Shown here: piece by piece, positions 49,978 to 59,577 of the stretch
How the letters are laid out: the number at the start of each line of letters is the position of its first letter
How positions within the stretch are numbered: position 1 is the stretch's first letter
Assembly (NCBI RefSeq): GCF_004118375.1
Contig: NZ_SDHX01000002.1
Coordinates: 1,105,001-1,169,000 of the forward strand
Origin: Oleiharenicola lentus
GTDB taxonomy: Bacteria > Verrucomicrobiota > Verrucomicrobiia > Opitutales > Opitutaceae
Reading direction: 5' to 3'
Length of the DNA stretch: 64,000 nucleotides
Made by a program: the position numbers and the translations under genes
Notes under the pieces: model-generated
Database searches by the model: none
Told to the model about the DNA's origin: nothing
What the model saw: the letters and a program-made list of their open reading frames with translations, nothing else

Positions 49978-51597
49978 TCACCGAACGCTGTCCGGCAATC
50001 CGTCGCAGTCGCGGGTGCGGAGGGCGGTCACGCCGGTGAGCACCCATTCATCCTTGGAGGTCTGGCCGGGCAGGCGGACGCCGGCGAAGTCGGCGGCGCG
50101 CACGTCGTCGAGCTCGACCGCGGGGCGCGCGTCGCCGCGCTGCAGGTGCAGGCTGACGTCGCGCACCTGGATGCGCTCGGCGTGGCGCACGTAGAGCCCC
50201 CACGCGGGCAGCGGGCCGAACAGCATCGGTTCGGGATAATCGCGCACCATCTCCGGCACTTCGCGCGCGGCGTCGGCCGCGGTGCCACCGCCGCGGCTGT
50301 GCAGGCGGATGCCCGAGAGCCGGACGTCCGTCACCGGGTGGCCGGGCAGGCCGGCGATGAAGAGGCCGTGCTCGGGCGCCACGTCGGTGGCGACGACGTT
50401 GCTGATGGCGATGCGCGTGGCGGTGCCGGGCTGGGTGGCGCCGGGCGCGCGCAGGCGGCCGGCGAGGCGAATGAAGATCGGCGCGTTCATCACCTCGCGC
50501 ATGGTGAGATTGGAGACGACGATGTCCTCCATGAATGAGCCGTCCACCTGCTCGAGGGCAAGGCCACGGCAGAAATCGAAGACACAGTTCGTGATGGCGA
50601 TGTTGCGGAAGCCGCCGCTGGCCTCGGTGCCGAGCTTGATGCGGCCGATGGGGCCGCCGCGGTGCCGGATCACGCGCTCGCGCGTGCCGTCATAGAGCGT
50701 GCCCTCGGTGAAGCCGCTGACGAAGCAGTTGGTGACCGTGACGTTCTCCACCGGGCGGAGCACGCCGGCGCCGAAGGAAGACTTGATGCAGATGCCGTCG
50801 TCCCACGGCGAGTTGACGGAGCAGTTCGAGATGCGGACGTTGCAGCAGGCGTCGATGTCGATGCCGTCGCGGTTGGTGTCGATGAAGACGTTGTCCACCG
50901 TGACGTTGTCGCAGGCGGTCGCGAGGATCGCGAAGTGCCCCGCGTGCAGGATGGTGAGGTCCTGCACCGTGACGTGACGGCAGGCGCGCAAGCCGATCGC
51001 CTTGTTGCCGACGCCGGCGGGCAGCGTGTCCTTGGCGTGCGGGTAGCCGAAGGGCCCCGGCGTGAGCGGACCCGCGAAGGGCGCGAAGGCGCCGTCGGCC
51101 TCGAGCACGTCGGGCAGGTGGCCGGGGGGCTGCGGGGCAACCTGGCCGACGGGCAGCGCGATGCGGCCGTTGCCGCGGCTGAGCCCGCGGCCGTAGATCA
51201 CGCCCGGGCCGCGCAACGTGACGTGCTCGAGGTTTTCGCCCCAGAGGAGACTGTTGCGGAAACGCGAGTGGCCGAAATCCTGGAACTGGTTGGGCGGGCC
51301 GTCCTCCGGCGCATCGTAGCCACCGGGCTGCCCGGGCGGCGGCGGATCGGCGGCGATGAGCGTCGCGCCGGCCCGCAGTTCCAGCGTGATCCGGCTCTGC
51401 AACCGGACCGAGTGGCTGAGGTAGTCGCCGGCCGGGAGAAACACCGTGCCGCCGCCGGCCGCAGAGGCGGCGGCGATGGCGCGGTTGAGCGCGGCGGTGT
51501 CGAGCGTCCGCCCGTCGCCGACGGCGCCGTAACGGCGCACGTCGAACTCGGGCGGAGCGGACGACCGCTCCGCCGCGGCTGGAACCGGAGGATTCAC
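49978..51597 (-). CDS. GH28/pectate-lyase-superfamily beta-helix protein
   Basis: 539 residues, right-handed beta-helix with GH28-like blocks NRDGIDIDACCNVRISNC, SPWDDGICIKSS and GRIKLGTEASGG. The N-terminal segment GAVGDGRTLDTAALNRAIAA...GGTVFLPAGDYLSHS is the standard pectate-lyase-superfamily start. GTG 51597 lies 13 nt after the TonB receptor stop. No signal peptide is visible, unlike all other glycosidases here; either it is intracellular or the export signal is lost. Confidence 0.83.
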   Translation of the reverse strand: MNPPVPAAAERSSAPPEFDVRRYGAVGDGRTLDTAALNRAIAAASAAGGGTVFLPAGDYLSHSVRLQSRITLELRAGATLIAADPPPPGQPGGYDAPEDGPPNQFQDFGHSRFRNSLLWGENLEHVTLRGPGVIYGRGLSRGNGRIALPVGQVAPQPPGHLPDVLEADGAFAPFAGPLTPGPFGYPHAKDTLPAGVGNKAIGLRACRHVTVQDLTILHAGHFAILATACDNVTVDNVFIDTNRDGIDIDACCNVRISNCSVNSPWDDGICIKSSFGAGVLRPVENVTVTNCFVSGFTEGTLYDGTRERVIRHRGGPIGRIKLGTEASGGFRNIAITNCVFDFCRGLALEQVDGSFMEDIVVSNLTMREVMNAPIFIRLAGRLRAPGATQPGTATRIAISNVVATDVAPEHGLFIAGLPGHPVTDVRLSGIRLHSRGGGTAADAAREVPEMVRDYPEPMLFGPLPAWGLYVRHAERIQVRDVSLHLQRGDARPAVELDDVRAADFAGVRLPGQTSKDEWVLTGVTALRTRDCDGLPDSVR

Positions 51598-51610
51598 GCA
51601 GACGGGCGGC

Positions 51611-53932
51611 TTACCAGTTGATCGTGGTCGTCAGGCGCAGGTTGCGCCCGGGCATGGCGGTGATGCCCGTGCCGGTGACACGGCCGCCGGCGACCGAGAT
51701 GTAGTGTTTCTCGTCGAGGACGTTGTCGATGACGAGGCGGGTGTGGTAGCGCTCGTTCCAGCGGTAGGAGAAGCCGAGGGTCGTGGTGTACTGGGGCTTC
51801 AGGTAGAAACTGACCTGCTTGACCACGTTGAGCTGGGTGAAGTTGCCGTCGGGGATGTCGCCGGCGCGGCGGCCGTTATAGACGATGCCGCCGTTGATCG
51901 CGAGGCCCTTGAGGGAACCCTCGGCGATGCGGTAGTTGGCGAGGAAGGTCGCGTTCTCGTCGGCCACGGCGCGGACCTTGCGGCCGAGGGCGTCGCGCAT
52001 CTTGAGGTGCGACCAGGTGGCGATGAGCGACAGGTTGTCGGTGACGCTGCCCATGACCTCGAGCTCGTAGCCCTTGTTGCTCAGGTCGGAGACGAGCGTC
52101 TGCGGCTGGGTCGGGTCGGTCTGGTAGGCGGGGTTCGGGACGGTGACGTTGGTCTGCGCGATCTCAAAGTAGGCGAGGTTGACGGAGAGCTTCCGGTTGA
52201 GGAACTCGGACTTCACGCCGATCTCGTCCTGTTCGCCGGAGCGCCAGAGCGGCTGGTTGTTGGCGATGACGGGCGAGGCGTTGATGGAGCGGCTGGCGTA
52301 CAGCGAGACGTTCTCCCGGATCTTGTAGAGCGCGCTGAGGTTCCAGAGGTTCTTGTCGTCATCGAGGACGGCGGGCGTGGCGCCGGTCAGGACGTTGGCG
52401 CCGACGGTCTTGGTCGAGTAGCGCAGCAGGCCGCCGGTGAGGTAGAGGCGGTTGTCGAAGAAACCGAACCGCTGGTTCACGTAGAGCTGCGTGTTGGCGT
52501 AGCTGTTGCGGTTGAAGAACGAGAAGGTCGCGCCGTAGGTCGGGTAGAACTCGCGGTCCGGCTGGCTGAGGTCGATGCCGGGCATGGTGCCGGTGCGGCC
52601 GCGGCCGTAGGCGAGCTGACGGGAGTAGCCGAAGCCGGCGACGGTCTGCGAACTCGTGTTGCCGAGCATCGTGTTATAGACGAGATCGGTCTGGAAGTTG
52701 AACGTGCGGCGGCGGGTGTCCTGACGGTCGCCGCGGTTCGGGATGTTGCCCGGGTTGAAGAACGGCGAGAACGTCGGCACATAGCGGTTGGTCGTGGCGT
52801 TGTGCGGCAGCGCGGTGTTCTGCAGGGCCCAGGTGCTGTCCTGGGTCAGCTCGCCGGTGTAGGGGTTGTAGCGGTTGCTCAGGCCGGGCGTGGAGAGGAA
52901 GTTCTGGTCGGAATCCTCGTAGTAGTAGCGGCCGTTGGCGGCGACGCGGAGGTTGAGCTTCTCGCTGAGCTGCGAGGTGAGCGTCGCGAACACGTCGGCG
53001 CTGTGGGTCTCGACGTGGCTCCAGTCCTGGATGCCGTTGTTCGTCTTGGGATTGATGCCGGGGGCGAAGTAGGGGTCCTTGGTGGCGGCGGTGACGTCGG
53101 GATGGATGATCAGCAACGGCTCGCGGGACAGCCACTGCTCGGCGCCGATGACCTTCAGGGTCAGGAGGGTCTTGTCGCTGAGGCGCCAGGCGAACATGGG
53201 CGCGAGGGTGCGGTTGCGGACGTAGGAGTCATCCCAGTAGCGGTCGGAGTCCTGCGCCGAATGCACGAGGCGGTAGGCGAACTTGCCGCCGTCGCCAAGC
53301 GGGCCGGCCAGATCCAGCATGTATTTCTGCGCGTCGAACAGACCGACGGTGGCGAGGAAGGAGCGCTGCTGCTTGAAGGTCGGCGACTTCGTGATGATGT
53401 TGAGCGAGCCGCCGGGCGCACCGGCGGGCGAGAGGATGGCGTTGGGGCCCTTGCTCACCTCGATGCGGTCGATGACGGACTCGACGATGTTGTCGGCGTC
53501 GGCCGACTGGAGAAAGTTGTCCACCGTGCGGGCGCCATTCTGGGTCTCGAAGCCGCGGATGATCATGCGGTCCTGGAACTGCACGCCGCGGCCCTCCTGC
53601 ACGCCGGCGACGTAGCGGGTGACGTCGAAGACGCGCGTCGGCCCGAGATCGTCCATCATGTCGCGCGTGATGACCGAGATGGAGCTGGCCGTGTCGAGCA
53701 AGGGGGCGCGGACGCGCACCGCCGAGATGGCCTCGCCGGCGTGGTAGCGGTCGGCCGACTCGGCGCTCACGGTGAACGGGGAGAGCACCACGACTTCGTC
53801 ATTGTTCGCGGCGGGGGCGGCGGTCTGGGCCGCCAGCGGGGCGGCCGGAAGGACGGACAACAGGGCGAGCGCGGAGAGCGCCGGCGTCAGGGAACGGCGA
53901 GCCGTGGCTCGCGTGGGATGCAGCTGGTTCAT
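51611..53932 (-). CDS. TonB-dependent outer-membrane receptor
   Basis: 773 residues with signal peptide (RRSLTPALSALALLSVLPAAPLAAQ), a plug domain (SISVITRDMMDDLG...RDVTRYVAGVQ-like, GAPGGSLNIITKSP) and a long beta-barrel ending in an aromatic-rich strand (GRNLRLTTTINW). The VVVLSPFTVSAE segment is typical of Opitutaceae receptors. With the GH28 gene behind it and a divergent LacI regulator, uptake of a pectin-derived oligosaccharide is more likely than a siderophore, though the fold is siderophore-receptor-like. Confidence 0.93.
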   Translation of the reverse strand: MNQLHPTRATARRSLTPALSALALLSVLPAAPLAAQTAAPAANNDEVVVLSPFTVSAESADRYHAGEAISAVRVRAPLLDTASSISVITRDMMDDLGPTRVFDVTRYVAGVQEGRGVQFQDRMIIRGFETQNGARTVDNFLQSADADNIVESVIDRIEVSKGPNAILSPAGAPGGSLNIITKSPTFKQQRSFLATVGLFDAQKYMLDLAGPLGDGGKFAYRLVHSAQDSDRYWDDSYVRNRTLAPMFAWRLSDKTLLTLKVIGAEQWLSREPLLIIHPDVTAATKDPYFAPGINPKTNNGIQDWSHVETHSADVFATLTSQLSEKLNLRVAANGRYYYEDSDQNFLSTPGLSNRYNPYTGELTQDSTWALQNTALPHNATTNRYVPTFSPFFNPGNIPNRGDRQDTRRRTFNFQTDLVYNTMLGNTSSQTVAGFGYSRQLAYGRGRTGTMPGIDLSQPDREFYPTYGATFSFFNRNSYANTQLYVNQRFGFFDNRLYLTGGLLRYSTKTVGANVLTGATPAVLDDDKNLWNLSALYKIRENVSLYASRSINASPVIANNQPLWRSGEQDEIGVKSEFLNRKLSVNLAYFEIAQTNVTVPNPAYQTDPTQPQTLVSDLSNKGYELEVMGSVTDNLSLIATWSHLKMRDALGRKVRAVADENATFLANYRIAEGSLKGLAINGGIVYNGRRAGDIPDGNFTQLNVVKQVSFYLKPQYTTTLGFSYRWNERYHTRLVIDNVLDEKHYISVAGGRVTGTGITAMPGRNLRLTTTINW

Positions 53933-54115
53933 GGTGGGGTGGGATCAGGGGTTGGCCGGCGGGGCGGGCGGCGGAGCCGCACGCGGGACACCGGCAATCG
54001 CCTGGGTAAGGGGCGATGCCGGCACAGTGCAGCGCATGCGCCCGCGGCCAAGTGCGCCGGAACTTTCCACGTAAAATGAATTGCGCCGTTTCGGCCCCGC
54101 GCGCACGGTGCGCGC
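53933..54115. promoter_or_regulatory. Divergent TonB receptor/LacI control region
   Basis: Contains a perfect 8-1-8 palindrome GCGCGCAC-G-GTGCGCGC (54099-54115) abutting the lacI-type ATG, and a longer imperfect stem CCGGCAATCGCC/GGCGATGCCGG (about 53991-54023). Either could be a LacI-family operator. An AT-rich TTTCCACGTAAAATGAATTG patch (about 54064-54083) is the best promoter candidate. Confidence 0.6.
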
Positions 54116-55177
54116 ATGGCCTCACCCCGCGCCGCGTCCAATCCTCCCACCCTGCGGGAAATCGCCCGGCGCGCCGGCGTCAGCCACACCACGGTCTCGC
54201 TCGCCCTGCGCAACCACCCCTCGATCCCCGAGGAAACCCGCGAGCGCATGCGCCGCCTCGCCGACGAGCTGGGCTACCGTTCCAACGTGCTCGTCTCGGC
54301 GCTCATGAGCCAGGTGCGCCTCAAGCAGCACAAGTCCGGCCCCGAGGTCGTCGGATTTCTCACCGGCGGACCCGCACCCGACGAGTGGAAGCACCACTCC
54401 GCGAGCGTGGGTTTCTACGAGGGCGCCCGGAAACGCGCGCAGCAGCTCGGCATGCGGCTCGAGCCCTTCTGGCTCGGCCCGGGCGGGGCGCAGGCCGCCG
54501 CCACCTCGCGCATGCTGCAGGCGCGCGCCATCCGCGGGAACCTGATCACGCCCTTCGCCGTGCCCGTCTATGACCACGAGCTCGACTGGGGTCATCTGAT
54601 CTGCGTCGGCCTCGGCTACGTGTACAACCACCTCGCGTTGCACCGGGCCACGCACAACCACTTCCGCGGCGCGACCCTCGCCTTCGAGCGGCTGCACCAA
54701 CTCGGCTACCGCCGCATCGGCCTCATGCTCGATCAGGACCAGAACCGGCGCGTCAACTACGGCTGGCTTGGCGGCTATCTCGCGGCACAAAGCACGCTCG
54801 GCACCGTGCGGCTCGAACCGCTCCTCACCGCTCGCGGCGAAGAGGCGGCCGCGCTGAAGACCTGGTTGCGGACGGCCAAGCCCGACGCCGTCATTGGTTT
54901 CGGCCCGAAGCAGTTCCTCGCGCTCGAAGCGGCCGGTCGCCGCATCCCGCAGGACCTGGCCTTCGCCGCGCTCGACGTCGAGCAGACCAACCTCGACCAC
55001 GTCGAGGAGGTCACCGGCATCAACCAGAACCTCACGCTCATCGGCGCCACGGCCATCGACATCCTCGCCAGCCAGCTCTACCACAACGAGCAGGGCCTGC
55101 CGCAGCGCCCCGTTTACTCCATGATCGAGGGCTATTGGGTGCCCGGGCGGACGGCGCCGGCGAAACGCGGCGGGTGA
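54116..55177 (+). CDS. LacI-family transcriptional regulator
   Basis: 353 residues: N-terminal LacI helix-turn-helix (PTLREIARRAGVSHTTVSLALRNHPSIPEETRERM, residues about 11-45) and a periplasmic-binding-protein-like sensor domain (RLHQLGYRRIGLMLDQDQNRRVNYGWLGGY). Divergent from the TonB receptor/GH28 pair, which it probably controls in response to a pectic sugar. The start codon touches a perfect palindrome. Confidence 0.93.
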   Translation: MASPRAASNPPTLREIARRAGVSHTTVSLALRNHPSIPEETRERMRRLADELGYRSNVLVSALMSQVRLKQHKSGPEVVGFLTGGPAPDEWKHHSASVGFYEGARKRAQQLGMRLEPFWLGPGGAQAAATSRMLQARAIRGNLITPFAVPVYDHELDWGHLICVGLGYVYNHLALHRATHNHFRGATLAFERLHQLGYRRIGLMLDQDQNRRVNYGWLGGYLAAQSTLGTVRLEPLLTARGEEAAALKTWLRTAKPDAVIGFGPKQFLALEAAGRRIPQDLAFAALDVEQTNLDHVEEVTGINQNLTLIGATAIDILASQLYHNEQGLPQRPVYSMIEGYWVPGRTAPAKRGG

Positions 55178-55230
55178 GCCGATAATCGCCTTTGCCTTTC
55201 GCAGCGGGTCCGTGCGATGAATTCAGCTTC

Positions 55231-56142
55231 ATGAATTTTGCCGAGATCAAAGCCGCCCTCCCCCAGACCGCCGTCACCACCATCGACGGCCTGCCCTTCC
55301 CCAAGATCGCGTCGGGTAAGGTGCGCGAGATCTTCGACCTGGGCGACGCCCTGCTCCTCACGGCCACCGACCGGCTCTCGGCCTTCGACGTGATTCTGCC
55401 CGACGGCATCCCGGGCAAGGGCGCCATCCTCACGCAAATGAGCCACTGGTGGTTCGCCCAGACCAGCCACCTGATCCCCAACCACCTCCTGCCCGACCAG
55501 GCCGGTGAGTTTGCCCGCCGCGGGATTACCAGCCGCGACCTCCAGCTGCGCAGCATGATCGTGCGCAAGCTGAAGCCGCTCACCATCGAGTGCGTCGCCC
55601 GCGGCTACCTGATCGGCAGCGGTTGGTCCTCCTACCAGAAGACAGGCGAGGTGTGCGGCATCAAGCTGCCCGCCGGTCTGCGCCAGGCCGACAAGCTCCC
55701 CTCGCCCATCTTCACGCCCACGACCAAGGCGCCCAAGGGCCAGCACGACGAGCCGATCAACGACGCCCAGGGCGCAGCCGCCATCGGCGCCGCGCTCTAC
55801 GAGAAGGTGAAGGCCATCAGTCTCCAGCTTTACACGTTCGGCCACGAGCGGGCGAAACAAGCCGGCATGATTCTGGCCGACACGAAGTTCGAGTTCGGCA
55901 CCGACGCGGCCGGCAATCTCTTCCTCATCGACGAGGTGCTCACGCCCGACTCCTCGCGCTACTGGCCCGCCGCCGACTATCGGCCCGACTGTTCGCCCCC
56001 GAGCTACGACAAGCAGTTCGTGCGCGACCACCTGCTCGCCATCCAGTGGAACCAGACGCCCCCCGGCCCACGCCTCCCGGCCGACGTGATCACGCGCACG
56101 CAGGAAAAATACCTCGCCGCGCTGCAGAATTTGCTGGGCTGA
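55231..56142 (+). CDS. purC: Phosphoribosylaminoimidazole-succinocarboxamide synthase
   Basis: 303-residue SAICAR synthase of purine biosynthesis (CAIR plus aspartate plus ATP). Visible motifs are SGKVREIFDLGDALLLTATDRLSAFDVILPDGIPGKG, IECVARGYLIGSGW, LILADTKFEFG-like and DEVLTPDSSRYWPA. Length fits the eukaryote-like long form. ATG 55231 follows a plain 53-nt gap after the LacI gene; co-transcription is possible but functionally unexplained. Confidence 0.97.
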   Translation: MNFAEIKAALPQTAVTTIDGLPFPKIASGKVREIFDLGDALLLTATDRLSAFDVILPDGIPGKGAILTQMSHWWFAQTSHLIPNHLLPDQAGEFARRGITSRDLQLRSMIVRKLKPLTIECVARGYLIGSGWSSYQKTGEVCGIKLPAGLRQADKLPSPIFTPTTKAPKGQHDEPINDAQGAAAIGAALYEKVKAISLQLYTFGHERAKQAGMILADTKFEFGTDAAGNLFLIDEVLTPDSSRYWPAADYRPDCSPPSYDKQFVRDHLLAIQWNQTPPGPRLPADVITRTQEKYLAALQNLLG

Positions 56143-56596
56143 ACGGGCGGGCCAGATCGGTCGTTGTAGGGCGGGGTCTCCGTCACCCCGCCTCTGGATT
56201 CTTCGCTTCGCTGCCAATGAACTCCCCTGTTTGTCATCCTGAACGAAGTGAAGGATCCAAGATGATGTCCGCTTTCGATAATGCTGCTGGATCCTTCGCA
56301 CGGCTCAGGATGACGGTATGGGCGTTCTTTGTTGGTCCCACCCAAGCAGGCTTAGCTTGGTCATGAGTCTCAGTATGACTGGGGGGCAGGTATTTTCCGC
56401 TGCGTGTCATCCTGAGCGCAGCGAAGGATCCAGCTGATTTGCCGCTGGACTACACCGTTAACGCCATGACGGAACCCGGAGTTATCCTCCACCCGATCCC
56501 GGCCGGTGCGGAGACCGGCCCTCCACCTCGATCCGCAGACATCCCCCCGGGAACTCGCGGTTGCCAAACCGGACGCGGGTGATTTGCCTAGGAATC
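56143..56596. repeat. Repeat-filled intergenic region with family A copies 7 and 8
   Basis: Order: GGGCGGGGT/ACCCCGCC hairpin (about 56169-56192), a family A half (TGGATTCTTCGCTTCGCT, about 56195-56212), a full family A palindrome (56233-56314), another half (GTCATCCTGAGCGCAGCGAA, 56406-56440) and a GTGCGGAGACCGG palindrome (56501-56525). No coding region seen. Confidence 0.75.
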
Positions 56597-57097
56597 GTGA
56601 GCTGTCGTCTGCCGATCCTCGTTGCCTGTCTGCTGCTGTCCGCCGTGAGCACCCGCGCGGCGCTGGGCGAAACGTTGGCCGACCTGCGCAAGCGGTTTGG
56701 TCCGCCGGAGCCGCTGCAGCCGCATGCGGCCAAGAACGTCTCCCACTGGTCCATCGAGACGGAGCAGTCGGAGCGGTTGATCTACACCGTGACCTTCAAC
56801 GCCAAGGGCTTCTCCATCGCCGAGGGCCTCAAGCCCGTGGGCCGCGCTGTGCTGGCCGAGGCGCTGGCGCAATCGTTCGTGGACAGCCAATTTGCCCTGC
56901 ACCGCAACGCCACCTCCACGCGCACGCCGAAGCCCGGCGAGAAATACCGCTTCGCCGGCCAGGACTTCGTCTGCGCACCCAACGAGGCCGTGTGGGTGGA
57001 CGAGACCCACGACTTCATGATCGTCTGGGCCAAGGATCCCAAGGGCAAGGGCCTGGTCATGGCGGTGCGGGCGGAGATGCTGGCGCCGGCACCCTGA
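56597..57097 (+). CDS. Secreted hypothetical protein
   Basis: 166 residues from GTG 56597, which has a GGA ribosome-site element 4 nt upstream and begins a signal peptide (SCRLPILVACLLLSAVSTRAA). Upstream in-frame starts at 56579 (GTG) and 56561 (TTG) are possible. The mature protein (ETLADLRKRFGPPEPLQP...YTVTFNAKGFSIAEGLKP) looks like a small alpha/beta exported protein. I do not recognise the family. Confidence 0.65.
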   Translation: MSCRLPILVACLLLSAVSTRAALGETLADLRKRFGPPEPLQPHAAKNVSHWSIETEQSERLIYTVTFNAKGFSIAEGLKPVGRAVLAEALAQSFVDSQFALHRNATSTRTPKPGEKYRFAGQDFVCAPNEAVWVDETHDFMIVWAKDPKGKGLVMAVRAEMLAPAP

Positions 57098-57281
57098 GCC
57101 TGGGGTGTCTCAGGTGGAGCGACCTGCTCCTCAGGGCGCTTGCTGGGAGCGGACACCCTTGGCGCGTTGGGGAGGCGATTCGGCCGGCTCAAGGCCCTCA
57201 GCACATCGAACGGGCAACGCGCACCACCTCAACCGCCGCGTTTCCCCTCGCCTGCCATCGCGGCTGTGTTCCAGTGACACC

Positions 57282-58916
57282 ATGCCCGTCCGACTTTTCC
57301 TCGCCTCGGTCCTGACGGTTTCGCTCCTGGTGGCCGGCGGTTGCCGCCGTTCGGACCAGTCGGCCTCGTCCGGCTCATCGTCCGCCAACCGCGTGCTCGT
57401 CGTCGGTAATTCCATCGAGCCCGCCACCCTTGATCCGCACATCAACACCGGCTCGTCCGAGAGCATGATCCTCGGCGAAATCTACGAGCCGCTGGTCCAG
57501 CGCGGCGATGACGGCCTGACGCTCGTGCCCGGCGCGGCCGCGCGCTGGGAAATCTCGCCCGACGGCCTCACCTACACCTTTCACCTCCACCGCGACCGGC
57601 GCTGGTCCAACGGCGACCCGGTCACGGCCCAGGACTTCCTCTACTCCTTCCGCCGCATCGTGGATCCGAAGCTGGCCGCGGAGTTCGCGGTGCGCGGCAC
57701 GAGCATCGTGGGCGTGCCGGCCTACCTGCGCGGCGAACTCACCGACCCGGAGCAGCTCGGGTTCAGCGCGCCGGACACGCACACCTTCGTCATCCGCCTG
57801 GCCACGCCCAACGTCGCCTTCATCCAGAATCTCATCGCCTATCCCTGGGTGCCGGTGCACCTGCCCACACTCGACGCCACGGGCGGACGCTACCGCGACA
57901 ACCAGAAGTGGACGCGTCCCGGCGTGATGGTGACCAACGGTCCGCTGCAGCTCGCCGAGTGGGTGCCCAACGCCCGTGTCGTGCTGAAACCCAACCCGCA
58001 CCACCCCGACGCCGCGAAGATCCGCCTCGCGGAGGTCCACCTCCTGCCCATCGACAATCTCGACACCGAGGAGCGCGCCTTCCGCGCGGGTCAGTTGCAC
58101 GCGACCTATTCGCTGCCCCCGTCCAAGGTCCCGGTCTATGAGGCCGCCCGGGACCCCGCGCTCCAGATCACGCCGCGCCTCGGCACCAATTACATCGTGT
58201 TCAACACGAGCCGTCCGCCCTTCAACGACCCACGCGTGCGCCGCGCGCTCTCCGCCGCGATCAACCGCGAGGCCCTCACCAAGGTCGCCTACCAGGGCGG
58301 CTACCAACCGGCCCGTTCGCTCAGCCAGCCGGGCATGGGCGGATACCAGCCGGTCAACGTCGTCACCGAGGGCCCGGCCGAGGCGCGGGCGTTGCTGGCG
58401 GCGGCCGGTTACCCGGGCGGGAAAGGGTTTCCGCGCGTCACCTACCTCTACAACACCCTCGACCGCAACCGCACCGTCGCTGAGGTGCTGCAGGGCATGT
58501 GGCGGCAGGAACTCGGCATCGAGGTCGAGCTGGTGAACCAGGAATGGAAGTCCTTCCTCGACTCCCGACGTCTGGGCAACTTCGACATCGCGCGCAGCGC
58601 CTGGAATCCCTTCGCCAACGAGCCGACCGACTACTTCGAGCTGTTCCTGACCAACGGCTCCTACAACCAGACCGGCTGGGGCAACGCCCGCTACGACGCC
58701 CTCTACGAGCGGGCCCTGCAAGCCCTCGATGTGCCCGCGCGCCACGCGCTCTATGCCGAGATGGACGCCATCCTCCGCGACGAAGCGCCGCTCGCCCCGC
58801 TCGTGTTCAGCAGCACCGTCCGCCTCGTGCAGCCCCGCGTGCGGAACTGGCCGAACAACCTGATGGATCAGCGCCTCCTGAGTCGGGTCTATCTGGCCGG
58901 CGAAACGCCCGAGTGA
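57282..58916 (+). CDS. oppA: Oligopeptide ABC transporter substrate-binding lipoprotein
   Basis: 544-residue SBP family 5 protein. Lipobox LVAGGC with Cys at residue 21, a Ser-rich linker, then NSIEPATLDPHINTGSSESMILGEIYEPLV and the family signature WSNGDPVTAQDFLYSFRRIVDP. Binds oligopeptides in the periplasm for an Opp/Dpp permease, which is not encoded nearby. It is closest in style to OppA/MppA, so murein peptide binding is also possible. Confidence 0.9.
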   Translation: MPVRLFLASVLTVSLLVAGGCRRSDQSASSGSSSANRVLVVGNSIEPATLDPHINTGSSESMILGEIYEPLVQRGDDGLTLVPGAAARWEISPDGLTYTFHLHRDRRWSNGDPVTAQDFLYSFRRIVDPKLAAEFAVRGTSIVGVPAYLRGELTDPEQLGFSAPDTHTFVIRLATPNVAFIQNLIAYPWVPVHLPTLDATGGRYRDNQKWTRPGVMVTNGPLQLAEWVPNARVVLKPNPHHPDAAKIRLAEVHLLPIDNLDTEERAFRAGQLHATYSLPPSKVPVYEAARDPALQITPRLGTNYIVFNTSRPPFNDPRVRRALSAAINREALTKVAYQGGYQPARSLSQPGMGGYQPVNVVTEGPAEARALLAAAGYPGGKGFPRVTYLYNTLDRNRTVAEVLQGMWRQELGIEVELVNQEWKSFLDSRRLGNFDIARSAWNPFANEPTDYFELFLTNGSYNQTGWGNARYDALYERALQALDVPARHALYAEMDAILRDEAPLAPLVFSSTVRLVQPRVRNWPNNLMDQRLLSRVYLAGETPE

Positions 58917-59010
58917 CCCTCGGGCTGTATCGCCCGCCCAGTCCGGGGATTGTGTCCACCGGAATTCGTTCCGCACTCGCCCGCAGCCCACGGCATGGCA
59001 CGGTGTCGCC

Positions 59011-59577
59011 ATGAGCGATGACCTCCATCTGTCCCCCGCCGAGCTCGAAGCCGGGCTGGATTACATCCGGCAGTCCCCGGCGGATGGCGGCACGCTGGCC
59101 ATGATCGTCCGCCGGCCGGAGTCGGACCGGCGGGAGGTGCTTGCGGTGGCGGAGCTGGACCTGACCCAGGGCCTGGTCGGTGACAACTGGCGCACCCGCG
59201 GCAGCCGCTCGACGCCCGACGGCTCGGCCAATCCCGAGATGCAGCTCAACCTCATGAACGCACGCTCCGTCGCGGTCCTCGCCCGCCACCGCGACCGCTG
59301 GCCGCTCGCTGGCGACCAGCTCTACGTGGATCTCGATCTCAGTGCAGCCAACCTCCCGCCCGGCACGCGCCTCAGCCTGGGCACCGCCGTGATCGAGGTG
59401 ACCGCCGTGCCGCACACCGGCTGCGCGAAGTTCACCCAGCGCTTCGGCGCGGCGGCGATGAAGTTCGTCAACTCCCCGGTCGGCCGCGCCCTGAACCTCC
59501 GCGGCATCAACGCCAAGGTCGTGCAACCCGGAACGATTCGCGAGGGCGATGTCGTGCGGAAAGTCCTGCGCGGATGA
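59011..59577 (+). CDS. MOSC domain-containing protein
   Basis: 188-residue protein with a MOSC (molybdenum cofactor sulfurase C-terminal) fold. LTQGLVGDNW, NLMNARSVAVLA and GTRLSLGTAVIEVTAVPHTGCAKF (conserved Cys near residue 138) are visible. Probably a YiiM-like stand-alone MOSC protein handling Moco-linked sulfur or N-hydroxylated substrates. Monocistronic between oppA and the converging pckG. Confidence 0.87.
   Translation: MSDDLHLSPAELEAGLDYIRQSPADGGTLAMIVRRPESDRREVLAVAELDLTQGLVGDNWRTRGSRSTPDGSANPEMQLNLMNARSVAVLARHRDRWPLAGDQLYVDLDLSAANLPPGTRLSLGTAVIEVTAVPHTGCAKFTQRFGAAAMKFVNSPVGRALNLRGINAKVVQPGTIREGDVVRKVLRG

Noticed and set aside
51704-54079. 791-codon plus-strand ORF over the TonB receptor
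   Set aside because: Antisense shadow; composition biased and no recognisable domain, while the minus strand encodes a clear receptor.
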